A DNA stretch of 23,914 nt from an uncultured Actinomycetes bacterium (GCA_903826715.1 CAIKFN010000044.1:1-23914); one strand, 5' to 3'. Shown: positions 15,878-23,212, counted from the first letter of the stretch. Translations and numbers: made by a program. The notes: a model not told the origin generated them from the letters alone.

Positions 15878-16895
15878 AGCGGCGTTTGCCGTTGGTTACC
15901 TGAGCCAACTGCCCACACGCTGCATCGATTGATCGCCCGCGAGTATTTCGAACTGTTACATTCACTCCGAGCTCTTCGAGAGCTTTTCTAAATTCATATA
16001 CTCGTGTTCCAGACGAGCCCATAACGAGGTAGCCAGGTGTTGGGTTAAGTGGAATGAGATTTACGTGTGCACGAAGCGACAGTGCATAGTCCGCAAGTTC
16101 CTCAACCGCTTGATCAGTGTCATTCACCCCGTCAATAAGTGCCCATTCGAAACTAAGTCGACGACCCGTGGTTGCAATCCACATAGTGCACGCCTCGTGA
16201 AGTCGCTCAAGGTTGTAACGCTTGTTAAGTGGAACGAGTTCGTTACGTGTTTCATTATTTGCAGCGTGAAGACTCACTGCAAGTGTTAGCGGCAGACCTT
16301 CGTTTGCGAGCTTTTCAATTGCTGGAGCAACACCCACCGTTGACACAGTGAGGTTTCGAGCTGACATACCTTTGTATTCGTGGAGTCGCTTTACAACACC
16401 AACCGTCGTTGCATAGTTCGCGAGTGGCTCTCCCATTCCCATGAACACAACATTTGAAAGTCGACGTGGAGCAGCTGCACGTGATGCGAACATAACTTGC
16501 TCAATGACTTCACCAATTGTGAGTTGGCGAGAGTACCCAGCTTGTCCTGTTGCACAAAATGTGCAGCCCATTGCACAACCCGCTTGGCTTGAGACACAAA
16601 CAGTGACGCGGTCCTCGTACGCCATCAACACAGTTTCGATTGTTGCGCCATCAGCTAAACGAAACACCCACTTCTGCGTAGAACCGAGATCGCTCTCAAC
16701 AAAGTTCGCAACTTCGAGACTCGATGGGAACTGTTCGCCTAGCTTTGAGCGAAGTGCTTTAGGGATTGTGGTGATTTCTTTTATATCCTGGCCCTCAGTC
16801 CATAGACCATGCCAGACCTGATCGGCGCGGTATCGGGGCTCGCCCGTTAGGAGCTCAGCCAGTTCTTCTTTGGTGTATTCATAGGCTGATGGCAT
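15855..16895 (-). CDS. rlmN: 23S rRNA (adenine2503-C2) methyltransferase RlmN
   Basis: A 346-residue radical-SAM enzyme that methylates C2 of A2503 in 23S rRNA (and A37 in some tRNAs). The 4Fe-4S ligands are Cys107, Cys111 and Cys114 in GCAMGCTFCATGQAG. The methyl-carrying residues are Cys327 (SIDAACGQL) and the associated Cys100 (VTVCVSS), the counterparts of E. coli Cys355 and Cys118. The N-terminal accessory domain has YRADQVWHGL; FMGMGEPLANY and PLNPTPG are family motifs. ATG 16895 lies 6 nt after TAGCCT with no ribosome site, so probably leaderless. The 3' end overlaps that of the MFS gene by 23 nt. Confidence 0.96.
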   Translation of the reverse strand: MPSAYEYTKEELAELLTGEPRYRADQVWHGLWTEGQDIKEITTIPKALRSKLGEQFPSSLEVANFVESDLGSTQKWVFRLADGATIETVLMAYEDRVTVCVSSQAGCAMGCTFCATGQAGYSRQLTIGEVIEQVMFASRAAAPRRLSNVVFMGMGEPLANYATTVGVVKRLHEYKGMSARNLTVSTVGVAPAIEKLANEGLPLTLAVSLHAANNETRNELVPLNKRYNLERLHEACTMWIATTGRRLSFEWALIDGVNDTDQAVEELADYALSLRAHVNLIPLNPTPGYLVMGSSGTRVYEFRKALEELGVNVTVRNTRGRSIDAACGQLAQVTNGKRRSIPVRSA

Positions 16896-16901
16896 GTAAC
16901 A

Positions 16902-16907
16902 AGGCTA
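16902..16907 (-). promoter_or_regulatory. -10 box of a leaderless promoter for rlmN
   Basis: Read on the minus strand TAGCCT ends 6 nt before the ATG at 16895. No Shine-Dalgarno sequence is seen and the -35 region is poor. Confidence 0.45.
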
Positions 16908-16985
16908 GATGGCACAGGACCTGCTCCCAGCACTCCGTACTTCTACTACGGTCTAACCCAGGCAAACTACTCAGGAGTAACCATC

Positions 16986-17762
16986 ATGGAACTTAAGAAC
17001 ACCTCATCAGTCGTCACCGGCGGTGCATCAGGACTTGGCGAATCAACCGCTCGTGCGCTCGCTGCACGCGGGGTAAAAGTTGTTGTCGCTGACCTCAACG
17101 ATGCACGCGGAGAAGAAGTAGCGAAAGAAATCGGTGGAACATACGTTCACTGTGACGTAACGAACACCGAGCAGAACATTGCAGCCATTGAAGCTGCGAA
17201 GGCAATGGCACCACTGTGGACCGTTGTTAACTGTGCAGGAATTGGTTGGGCAACTCGCACCGTTGGAAAAGATGGTGAGTACTCATCAGCACACGACCTC
17301 GCGCTGTATCGCAAGGTGATTGAAATCAACTTGATCGGAACATTCGACATGTGTCGTCTTGGCGCAACGGCAATGAGCCACAACACACCTGACGTTGACG
17401 GACTACGTGGTGCAATTGTTAACACTGCATCAGTTGCTGCTGAAGATGGACAGATTGGACAAGTTGCTTACTCTTCATCAAAGGGTGGCGTTGTTGGACT
17501 TACATTGCCACTTGCTCGCGACCTCGCAGCAATTGGTGTTCGTGCCAACTGCATCTTGCCTGGCCTCATTGACACACCAATTTACGGAACCGGTCCTGCA
17601 TCAGATGAATTCAAGGCTCGCCTTGGTGCTGGCGTGTTATTCCCTAAGCGTCTTGGTTACTCTTCCGAGTTCGCATCACTCGCAGTTGAACTTCTTAGCA
17701 ACAGCTACATGAATGCCGAGTCAGTACGTCTTGACGCTGGTATTCGTATGCAGCCTAAATAA
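16986..17762 (+). CDS. SDR oxidoreductase, type II 3-hydroxyacyl-CoA dehydrogenase-like
   Basis: A 258-residue classical short-chain dehydrogenase. The dinucleotide motif is TGGASGLG (11-18), Asp36 at the end of strand 2 favours NAD over NADP, NCAG is at 82-85, Asn115 follows, and the catalytic set is Ser149, Tyr162 and Lys166 (AYSSSKGG). GLIDTPIYG and the C-terminal LDAGIRMQPK resemble HSD17B10-type 3-hydroxyacyl-CoA dehydrogenases, which act in fatty-acid or isoleucine degradation; this would suit the nearby EtfD-like and 2-oxoacid dehydrogenase genes, but the substrate is inferred. ATG has CAGGAG 8 nt upstream. It stands alone between rlmN (divergent) and its own terminator. Confidence 0.85.
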   Translation: MELKNTSSVVTGGASGLGESTARALAARGVKVVVADLNDARGEEVAKEIGGTYVHCDVTNTEQNIAAIEAAKAMAPLWTVVNCAGIGWATRTVGKDGEYSSAHDLALYRKVIEINLIGTFDMCRLGATAMSHNTPDVDGLRGAIVNTASVAAEDGQIGQVAYSSSKGGVVGLTLPLARDLAAIGVRANCILPGLIDTPIYGTGPASDEFKARLGAGVLFPKRLGYSSEFASLAVELLSNSYMNAESVRLDAGIRMQPK

Positions 17763-17777
17763 ACAACTCATTTCATT

Positions 17778-17815
17778 AAGCCCCCCGAGCGAAAGTTCGG
17801 GGGGCTTTTTGTTTG
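17778..17815 (+). terminator. Strong intrinsic terminator after the SDR gene
   Basis: A perfect 11-bp stem (AAGCCCCCCGA and its complement), extended by a G-U and a C-G pair and capped by a GAAA tetraloop, is followed by TTTTTGTTT. It begins 15 nt after the SDR stop and lies between the convergent SDR and dnaB genes. Confidence 0.92.
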
Positions 17816-17877
17816 ACCTATTGCCAGAGCTTGCAATGAAGCTTTGGAAAGTTTCTAGCGAACTGATCACCAAGCAA

Positions 17878-19245
17878 CTAGACCGCACTCGAATCTGGCA
17901 AGTTATCGAAGCGGGTGAATTCATCTCGCCACGTCAAGAAGGCTGTGTCAGTTGGGCCGTTACGGTTCTTTCCAACAATGATTTCTGCTGACGCCTTTTG
18001 GTCGTTTGTAACCTCACCGTACTTTTCAGGACGGAACAAGAACAAAACAACGTCAGCGTCCTGCTCAAGTGATCCTGATTCACGGAGGTCAGACATCATT
18101 GGTCGCTTGTCAGCACGAGCTTCAAGGGCACGTGAAAGCTGTGACAACGCAATAACTGGTGTTTCTAATTCACGCGCCAGAATCTTTAATGCACGGCTCA
18201 TTTCTGAGACTTCAACCTGACGGTTTTCAGCCTTGCCACGTGAACTCATGAGCTGTAGGTAGTCAATGATGACAACACCAAGGTCACCTTGCTGTTGCTT
18301 AATTCTGCGAGCTCGAGCACGAATGTCCATCACGGTAAGGGCTGGGTTGTCGTCAATGAAAATTGGTGCACTCTGCAACATGGCAAATGCCTTGTGTGCG
18401 TTATTCCAGTCGTTGTCACTCAGGTCACCGGTACGAAGCTTGGTTGAGTCAATACGTGCAGTCGATGCGAGGATACGTTCTGCAAGCTCCTGCTTGCTCA
18501 TTTCTAGAGAGAAGTACAGCGCTGGTCGCTTAACAATCGCACCAACGTGAGTAAGTATTCCAAGACCAAAGGCGGTCTTACCCATACTTGGTCGAGCACC
18601 AATGATCGAGAGACTGGTTGGCTGTAGTCCTTGAAGAATGCGGTCCAATGATCGGTACCCAGTTTCTAGACCATTGAACTGTCCACGTGTTTCACCACGT
18701 TCTTCCAAAATGTCTGCTTCAGCAAGCAAGAGACTCTGAAGGTGTGCGACTGAGTCTGCTTTCTGTCCATCTCCAATTGCGTTGATCTTTCGCTCTGCGT
18801 CATCAAGCAACATTGCAACGTCATCAGTTGGAACATACGCATCATCAAGAATTCCACCAGCTACAGAAATAAGTCGACGCTGTTGTGCTTTGTCGCGAAC
18901 AAGCTGTGCGTAGTGCTGCGCGTTTGCAGCTGAAGGAGTGTTGCTCTGTAGAGCGGCGAGAACTGCGAGTTCAATCTGAAGTGAGCCACGCTCTTGCATT
19001 TTTGCTTGCACGGTGACGTAGTCAACTGGGTCACCACTATTAACGAGGTCAACGATTGCTGAATAAATCTGTCCGTGAAGTGGGCGATAAAAATCTTCTT
19101 CTTGAACAAGTTCGTACGCGATACTGACTGCTTCAGGAAGTTGCAACATCGCACCAATGAGCGACTCTTCTGCTTCAATAACACTCGGTGGGACTCGCCC
19201 TGCGTTAGGGGCGGTCCTTTGTCGGTCTGATTCAATCTGCGTCAT
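17878..19245 (-). CDS. dnaB: Replicative DNA helicase DnaB
   Basis: Hexameric 5'-3' helicase that unwinds DNA at the replication fork. 455 residues: an N-terminal primase-interacting domain (about 20-125), a linker, then a RecA-like ATPase with Walker A GARPSMGKT (216-224), Walker B VVIIDYLQL (Asp328), the H3 region LKILARELETPVIALSQLSR and the arginine-finger region VGKNRNGPTD. It begins PPSVIEAEESLIGAML as in the family. No intein interrupts the Walker A or other sites, although actinobacterial DnaB proteins often carry one. Start ATG has GGAG 5 nt upstream. It follows rplI by 161 bp on the same strand, separated by a hairpin. Confidence 0.97.
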   Translation of the reverse strand: MTQIESDRQRTAPNAGRVPPSVIEAEESLIGAMLQLPEAVSIAYELVQEEDFYRPLHGQIYSAIVDLVNSGDPVDYVTVQAKMQERGSLQIELAVLAALQSNTPSAANAQHYAQLVRDKAQQRRLISVAGGILDDAYVPTDDVAMLLDDAERKINAIGDGQKADSVAHLQSLLLAEADILEERGETRGQFNGLETGYRSLDRILQGLQPTSLSIIGARPSMGKTAFGLGILTHVGAIVKRPALYFSLEMSKQELAERILASTARIDSTKLRTGDLSDNDWNNAHKAFAMLQSAPIFIDDNPALTVMDIRARARRIKQQQGDLGVVIIDYLQLMSSRGKAENRQVEVSEMSRALKILARELETPVIALSQLSRALEARADKRPMMSDLRESGSLEQDADVVLFLFRPEKYGEVTNDQKASAEIIVGKNRNGPTDTAFLTWRDEFTRFDNLPDSSAV

Positions 19246-19353
19246 AAGACTCCAACGTTCGCACGTTTTGGCTGTGTGTCACAAGAACAACAACATGGGG
19301 GAAAGTCTGTGCCTAACTCCCTAGTTTTAATCATCTCAAATGGGTGTAACAAG

Positions 19354-19386
19354 CACTATGCCGGGGCAAAAAGCCCCGGCATAGTG
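19354..19386 (-). terminator. Long hairpin between rplI and dnaB
   Basis: A perfect 14-bp stem (CACTATGCCGGGGC and its complement) around a 5-nt loop, TTTTT on the sense strand. It sits 20 nt beyond the rplI stop. No U-tract follows, so it may end or only attenuate the rpsF-rplI transcript or protect its 3' end. Confidence 0.65.
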
Positions 19387-19406
19387 AAATTCCTTTGAAG
19401 ATTGGT

Positions 19407-19853
19407 CTATTTAGCGACAACCTGCACAGTCACAGAAGCAACCACACCGTCAAACAGTGTCGCTGAAACAGTGGCTGAACCGAGCTCTTTAATGTGCTCA
19501 GTCATTGAAATCTGGTGACGGTCAAGCGAGATGTTCGTCGCAGTTCGGATGGCGTTAACGACATCTGCTTCGGTTACAGAACCGAAGAGACGACCGTTTG
19601 CACCAGCACGAGCTGAAATAGAAACACTTGCCTGCTCAATAAGCGTGCGCTGAACTTCTGCAGCTTCACGGCTCTGAGCGTCACGTACATCGCGAGCCTT
19701 GCGCATTGATGCAGCCTGGATCTCCATGATGTCGTTCGCTTCAAGTGCGTCACCGTTTGGAAGAAGGAAGTTGCGAGCAAAACCCTTCTTCACTTCAACA
19801 ATGTCGCCACGGCGACCTACGCCACGGATGTCGTTTCTTAGAAGGACCTTCAT
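19407..19853 (-). CDS. rplI: 50S ribosomal protein L9
   Basis: A 148-residue large-subunit protein. The N-terminal signature KVLLRNDIRGVGRRGDIVEV, KKGFARNFLLPNGDALEA is the L9 family pattern, followed by a long charged helix and the C-terminal domain (GRLFGSVTEADVVNAI). The start ATG overlaps the rpsR stop by 4 nt (ATGA), giving translational coupling. It is the last gene of the rpsF-ssb-rpsR-rplI operon. Confidence 0.97.
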   Translation of the reverse strand: MKVLLRNDIRGVGRRGDIVEVKKGFARNFLLPNGDALEANDIMEIQAASMRKARDVRDAQSREAAEVQRTLIEQASVSISARAGANGRLFGSVTEADVVNAIRTATNISLDRHQISMTEHIKELGSATVSATLFDGVVASVTVQVVAK

Positions 19854-20335
19854 TCTGAAACCTCCACAGTTGCTGCTTCAACTATTGCTGCAGCTTCGAA
19901 GACTGCTTCAGCAGTGCTGGCGTCTTCTAGGAGCTCTTCGCGAATTACTTCACCGTCGATGTCACCAAGGACGTCGGCCAAGGTGGCTTCTTCCTTTTCA
20001 CCACGAGGTCCGCGTGAACCACGATCACCGCGGTCATCACGTCCACGGCCGCCGCGCTTTTCAGTCACGGTGCGCTGGGTGTATGGAAGGAGTGCAAGTT
20101 CACGAGCAGTCTTGATTGCATCAGTAACGTCACGCTGGTGCTGCTGGCAGTTGCCAGACACCTTGCGTCCGCGAATCTTTCCGCGATCTGAGATGTACTT
20201 GCGAAGTTGTGCAAGGTCCTTGTAGTCAACGGCGATTACACCGTGAACACAGAATGTGCATGGCTTCTTCTTCGTGTGACGCTTTTCAATTTTTGGCGCG
20301 CGCTTTGGCGGCGTTGGCATATTCTTACGTGGCAT
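19850..20335 (-). CDS. rpsR: 30S ribosomal protein S18 with long C-terminal extension
   Basis: Binds 16S rRNA together with S6 in the platform of the small subunit. The S18 core fills residues about 18-90: a zinc-type KPCTFC (Cys26, Cys29) with GNCQQHQ (Cys63, His66), YKDLAQLRKYISDRGKI and TDAIKTARELALLPYT. Ordinary S18 is about 75-90 residues; this one has 161. The extra part is an RG/DRG-rich segment (94-112) and then an acidic, Ala/Glu-rich stretch (113-161) likely to be helical. The extension runs in frame to a stop that overlaps the rplI start by 4 nt, so it is not a readthrough artefact. The start overlaps the ssb stop by 1 nt (TAATG). Confidence 0.95.
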   Translation of the reverse strand: MPRKNMPTPPKRAPKIEKRHTKKKPCTFCVHGVIAVDYKDLAQLRKYISDRGKIRGRKVSGNCQQHQRDVTDAIKTARELALLPYTQRTVTEKRGGRGRDDRGDRGSRGPRGEKEEATLADVLGDIDGEVIREELLEDASTAEAVFEAAAIVEAATVEVSE

Positions 20336-20790
20336 TAGAAAGGCTCCTCATCAAATGCATAGGTAGATGGTTCGTTTGAAGCAGGTCGTGGTGTTGGGCG
20401 GTCTCCTGAAGAGAAGTTGCCACCTTCGGCACGAGGTGTCTTGGTTACAACGGCAGTTGCGTAGCGCAACGATGGTGCAATTTCATCAGCGGCGATTTCA
20501 ACAATCGAACGCTTGTCACCATTGTCTGTTTCCCAACTGCGCTGCTCGAGGCGACCCGTAACAATTACGCGAGCACCCTTCTGCACCGAGTTAGCTGCGT
20601 TCTCAGCCATTGGCCCGTAGGCCGAGACTTCGAAGTATGAAACTCGCTCTTCCCATTCCTGGGTTTGACGATTCTGCCAGCGGCGGTTTACGGCGATAGA
20701 AAGACGCAGTGCTGCTTGACCGGAGTTCAAGAACTTCAGTTCAGGGTCACGCGTTACGTTTCCAACGACGGTAATAGTGTTATCAGCCAT
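20335..20790 (-). CDS. ssb: Single-stranded DNA-binding protein
   Basis: A 151-residue SSB that coats single-stranded DNA at replication forks and repair sites. The OB fold spans about 1-110 (TITVVGNVTRDPELKF, ALRLSIAVNRRW, SYFEVSAYG, KGARVIVTGRLEQRSWE), followed by a short Gly/Pro/Ser linker and an acidic tip DEEPF, which recruits partner proteins. It lies between rpsF and rpsR as in most bacteria; its stop overlaps the rpsR start. Confidence 0.97.
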   Translation of the reverse strand: MADNTITVVGNVTRDPELKFLNSGQAALRLSIAVNRRWQNRQTQEWEERVSYFEVSAYGPMAENAANSVQKGARVIVTGRLEQRSWETDNGDKRSIVEIAADEIAPSLRYATAVVTKTPRAEGGNFSSGDRPTPRPASNEPSTYAFDEEPF

Positions 20791-20819
20791 TTCAATTTCC
20801 TTTTCTCTAAGCGACGAAC

Positions 20820-21134
20820 TTATGCCTTGGCCGTAACACGGCTGGCACGTTCGTTGCGTCGTAGGACCTTGAAGCGAAGGACTTCGTCAGAAAGAGTCAA
20901 GATGCGGTCGAGTTCAGAAACTGTCTCGTTCACACCATTGAATTCAACCAAAACGTAGTAGCCCTCTTTGCGCTTGTTGATCTCGTACGCCAGGGGACGC
21001 TTCCCCCAACGGTCGATAGCGCCCGGTGTTCCACCATTATTTCGGATTGTGTCAAGTGCGCGGTCTAGTGCTACTTGGATTGTCTGTGCATCGACGGTTA
21101 CGTCGAACACGATCATTGATTCATATGCCCTCAT
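20820..21134 (-). CDS. rpsF: 30S ribosomal protein S6
   Basis: A 104-residue small-subunit protein that pairs with S18. MRAYESMIVFDV, the GAIDRWGKRPLAYEINKRKEGYYVLVEF core and the C-terminal DEVLRFKVLRR are the S6 family pattern. It heads the rpsF-ssb-rpsR-rplI operon; ssb begins 29 nt later. A structured 120-nt leader upstream may serve S6:S18 autoregulation. Confidence 0.97.
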   Translation of the reverse strand: MRAYESMIVFDVTVDAQTIQVALDRALDTIRNNGGTPGAIDRWGKRPLAYEINKRKEGYYVLVEFNGVNETVSELDRILTLSDEVLRFKVLRRNERASRVTAKA

Positions 21135-21230
21135 AGAGCTTTTCCTTTCCCTCTGGTCCGACTAGGTCGGGCTCTGCGGAAAACAGAGCAGGGTATGTAG
21201 TTACTTCCCTACGTATGTAGGAAGGTCAAC
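21135..21230 (-). promoter_or_regulatory. rpsF leader with two hairpins, candidate S6:S18 autoregulatory site
   Basis: On the sense strand a TTGACC (-35 like) is followed by direct repeats CTACATAC. Next comes hairpin 1 (GCTCTG/CAGAGC, 21171-21189), whose loop contains CCG, and hairpin 2 (CCGAC/GTCGG, 21158-21170), then a GGAAAGGAAA ribosome site and GCTCT directly before the ATG (21135-21139). That GCTCT can pair with the AGAGC arm of hairpin 1, so the two structures exclude each other. A CCG-containing bulge or loop is the known feature of S6:S18-binding leaders; the assignment is inferred. Confidence 0.45.
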
Positions 21231-21254
21231 TCTACTTCAAAAGCCAGTTTTTGG

Positions 21255-22076
21255 CTAGTTGAGGAGTTCGTCGGGGTTGGCGTAAACCTCTGATTCACTA
21301 GGAAATGAACCGTTTCTGACGTCTGAAGCGTACTGAGAAACTGCGTCAGTTATGGCCTTTCCAATGTCGGCGTACTGGCGAACGAACTTGGCGGGCTTGC
21401 GATTGGTTAGTCCGAGAAGGTCATGAAACACCAGTACTTGACCATCAGTATCAGGACCTGCACCAATACCAATTGTTGGGACATCGAGCGCTTGGGTGAT
21501 CTGCGTGCCAACAATTGGCGGCACCGCTTCAATCACCATTGAAAAAACACCGGCTTCTTGCAGCACAAGTGCATCTTCCATCAAGAGCTTCGCGGCATCA
21601 AGGGTCTTGCCCTGAACCTTAAAACCACCAAAGGCGAGCACGCTTTGTGGCGTGAGTCCAATGTGGCCCATAACCGGAATCTCTGCATCAAGCACTGCAC
21701 GAACAACATCGCGCCTGACTGAGCCACCTTCGAGTTTCACACTGTGTGCACCAGCACGAATCAACGCTGCTGCGTTTCGAACACTTTCACGGTCACTGAT
21801 GTGATAGCTCATCCAGGGCATGTCAGCCACGATGTGTGCATTTGGTTTCGCAGCACTAACTGCGCGAACGTGGTGACACATCTCTTCTACTGAAACATGA
21901 AGCGTGTCGGTGTGGCCAAGTACAACGTTCGCGACCGAGTCACCAACAAGCAACATGTCAACTCCGCCAGCATCTGCGTAACGCGCACCTGGTTCGTCGT
22001 AGGCGGTAACCATCACAATCGGTGATGCACCGTTCCTGCGTTTGCGTGAACGAATCTCCGGCGCACTAATACTCAT
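21255..22076 (-). CDS. panB: 3-methyl-2-oxobutanoate hydroxymethyltransferase
   Basis: Adds a hydroxymethyl group from methylene-tetrahydrofolate to 2-oxoisovalerate, the first step of pantothenate (CoA) synthesis. 273 residues from ATG 22076. Motifs are VMVTAYDEPGARYAD, LLVGDSVANVVLGH (metal-binding Asp), DMPWMSYH, AHSVKLEGG (Lys/Glu), GHIGLTPQS, VIEAVPP (catalytic Glu) and GIGAGPDTDGQVLVFHDLLGL. The longer in-frame start at 22166 adds 30 Lys/Ser/Thr-rich residues and lies inside the upstream gene; it is rejected because ATG 22076 overlaps the previous stop by 4 nt (ATGA), a coupled arrangement. 2-Oxoisovalerate is also the valine-derived substrate of a BCKDH. Confidence 0.95.
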   Translation of the reverse strand: MSISAPEIRSRKRRNGASPIVMVTAYDEPGARYADAGGVDMLLVGDSVANVVLGHTDTLHVSVEEMCHHVRAVSAAKPNAHIVADMPWMSYHISDRESVRNAAALIRAGAHSVKLEGGSVRRDVVRAVLDAEIPVMGHIGLTPQSVLAFGGFKVQGKTLDAAKLLMEDALVLQEAGVFSMVIEAVPPIVGTQITQALDVPTIGIGAGPDTDGQVLVFHDLLGLTNRKPAKFVRQYADIGKAITDAVSQYASDVRNGSFPSESEVYANPDELLN

Positions 22077-22513
22077 GATCGTGCTTTCTTTTGTTGCACC
22101 GGTTGAGCTTTTCGTTGTCGTCGAGCTCCTGCACTCCATTTTCTTACGAGGTGATGGAACGAGCAACTAACACAGACTTCAACTGCGTAACACTGCACTG
22201 GATCTTCGCGACGTTCGAGTTTCAAAAGTTCAGCGCGAGACGTTGGACACGTTCCGCCTGCGGGTAAACGTGCACCAAATACGTAGGTAACTTCAACGAG
22301 TTCAGTTTCGCTGCAGACCGGACACGTTTCACCAGTGGTTCGACCAATGTTTTTTGCTGCGCGAAGAAGTTCAGGGTGAGCGTCACAGATGTCTTCGTGT
22401 CGAAGTGATCCATCGGCGAGTTTTGCTAAAAGGGCGTGACGGACGAGTCCGAACTCAACAACCGCTCCATCGGCGGTACTGGTGCGAAAGCTCTTATCCA
22501 TTAGACGTGACAT
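22073..22513 (-). CDS. DUF5318-like protein with two CxxC pairs
   Basis: 146 residues. The sequence VVEFGLVRHALLAKLADGSLRHEDICDAHPELLRAA is followed by a zinc-ribbon-like half with CPVC (Cys64, Cys67), TYVFGARLPAGGTCPTSRAEL and CVSC (Cys114, Cys117), then a basic tail rich in Arg, Lys and Gln. It matches my memory of the actinobacterial DUF5318 family, found next to the ino1/padR locus in mycobacteria; the function is unknown. AAAGGGG lies 7 nt before the ATG. It is divergent from padR with overlapping promoter elements, and translationally coupled to panB. Confidence 0.75.
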   Translation of the reverse strand: MSRLMDKSFRTSTADGAVVEFGLVRHALLAKLADGSLRHEDICDAHPELLRAAKNIGRTTGETCPVCSETELVEVTYVFGARLPAGGTCPTSRAELLKLERREDPVQCYAVEVCVSCSFHHLVRKWSAGARRQRKAQPVQQKKARS

Positions 22514-22528
22514 TACCGTACCCCTTTA

Positions 22529-22581
22529 AAAATAGGGAAATCCTTCAAAGTTGCACAATCGATGTATCGAAACGATAGAAT
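22529..22581. promoter_or_regulatory. Divergent padR / DUF5318 promoters sharing a -35 element
   Basis: The palindrome-like TTGCACAA (22551-22558) gives TTGCAC on the plus strand and TTGTGC on the minus strand. Plus: spacer 19, -10 TAGAAT (22576-22581), then 7 nt to the GTG at 22589. Minus: spacer 18, -10 TATTTT (22529-22534). Between the plus elements lies ATCG-ATGT-ATCG-AAA-CGAT (22558-22576), a candidate PadR operator. Confidence 0.5.
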
Positions 22582-22588
22582 GATTCGA

Positions 22589-23200
22589 GTGTTAGACATT
22601 GCCATCCTCGGACTACTTATGGATCGTGACCACCACGGTTACGAAATCCGTACCCAGCTGCGCGAGCGCCTGGGCATATCGGCGAACGTATCCTTCGGGT
22701 CCATCTACCCGGCGCTAGCGCGACTCGAACGCCACGGATTTGTTGAAGCTGCAGCTACGAGCGAGCCTCGCATCAGTCCCCTTTCGACTGGATCGCTCTC
22801 TGGTGAGCGAGCATCGCTGCGTTCACTGCGCCAAAGCCAGGGACTCGGTCGCAGAGGACGCAAGGCATACCGCATCACCGAGCGTGGAAAAGAAGAGTTC
22901 ATTGGACTACTCAGCAATACCGCCACACTCGATGACGCAAAAGAATTTTCACTTCGCATGGCCCTCGCTAAATACCTAACGCCCCCTTCACGCGTTGGGC
23001 TTTTAGAGCGCCGGCGCACAGATCTCGTTGAACGCCTCGCAGAAGTTCGTGCCGGCGCAAACAACGAACAGCTAGACAGCTACGCACGTGACGTGATGGG
23101 TCACGCCGCGAACGCTGTGGAGCTAGACCTCGCCTGGATTGACAACTTGTTATCCGCCGAACGCAGTAATCAACAAACTTTCGCTCGAGAAGCGAAGTAG
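22589..23200 (+). CDS. PadR-family transcriptional regulator
   Basis: About 203 residues. The N-terminal winged helix is (M)LDIAILGLLMDRDHHGYEIRTQLRERLG, then the PadR signature SFGSIYPALARLERHGFV and, after an insert of about 30 residues, RRGRKAYRITERGKEEF. The insert (Ser/Arg/Leu-rich) in the wing is longer than in most PadR proteins, where wing strands follow directly. The C-terminal half is a helical dimerisation domain. ATG codons at 22562 and 22580 are in frame, but the family starts MLxIAILGLL, and GTG 22589 lies 7 nt after a TAGAAT box, so I take the leaderless GTG. It precedes ino1 by 12 bp, as in mycobacteria, so it probably controls itself and inositol synthesis. Confidence 0.88.
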   Translation: MLDIAILGLLMDRDHHGYEIRTQLRERLGISANVSFGSIYPALARLERHGFVEAAATSEPRISPLSTGSLSGERASLRSLRQSQGLGRRGRKAYRITERGKEEFIGLLSNTATLDDAKEFSLRMALAKYLTPPSRVGLLERRRTDLVERLAEVRAGANNEQLDSYARDVMGHAANAVELDLAWIDNLLSAERSNQQTFAREAK

Positions 23201-23212
23201 GAAAGGAGAGCC

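Noticed and set aside
16935..16951. Small inverted repeat CCGTA/TACGG upstream of the SDR gene as an operator or terminator
   Set aside because: Only 5 bp with a 7-nt loop and no U-tract; it may overlap a -10 (TACGGT), but the evidence is too thin.
18500..18680. Possible intein in dnaB near Walker A
   Set aside because: The ATPase domain reads through GARPSMGKT and into ALYFSLEMS with normal spacing; no insertion is present.
22077..22166. 30-residue Ser/Thr/Lys-rich N-terminal extension of panB
   Set aside because: It lies inside the upstream DUF5318-like gene in another frame; the ATGA overlap at 22076 gives a family-length protein.
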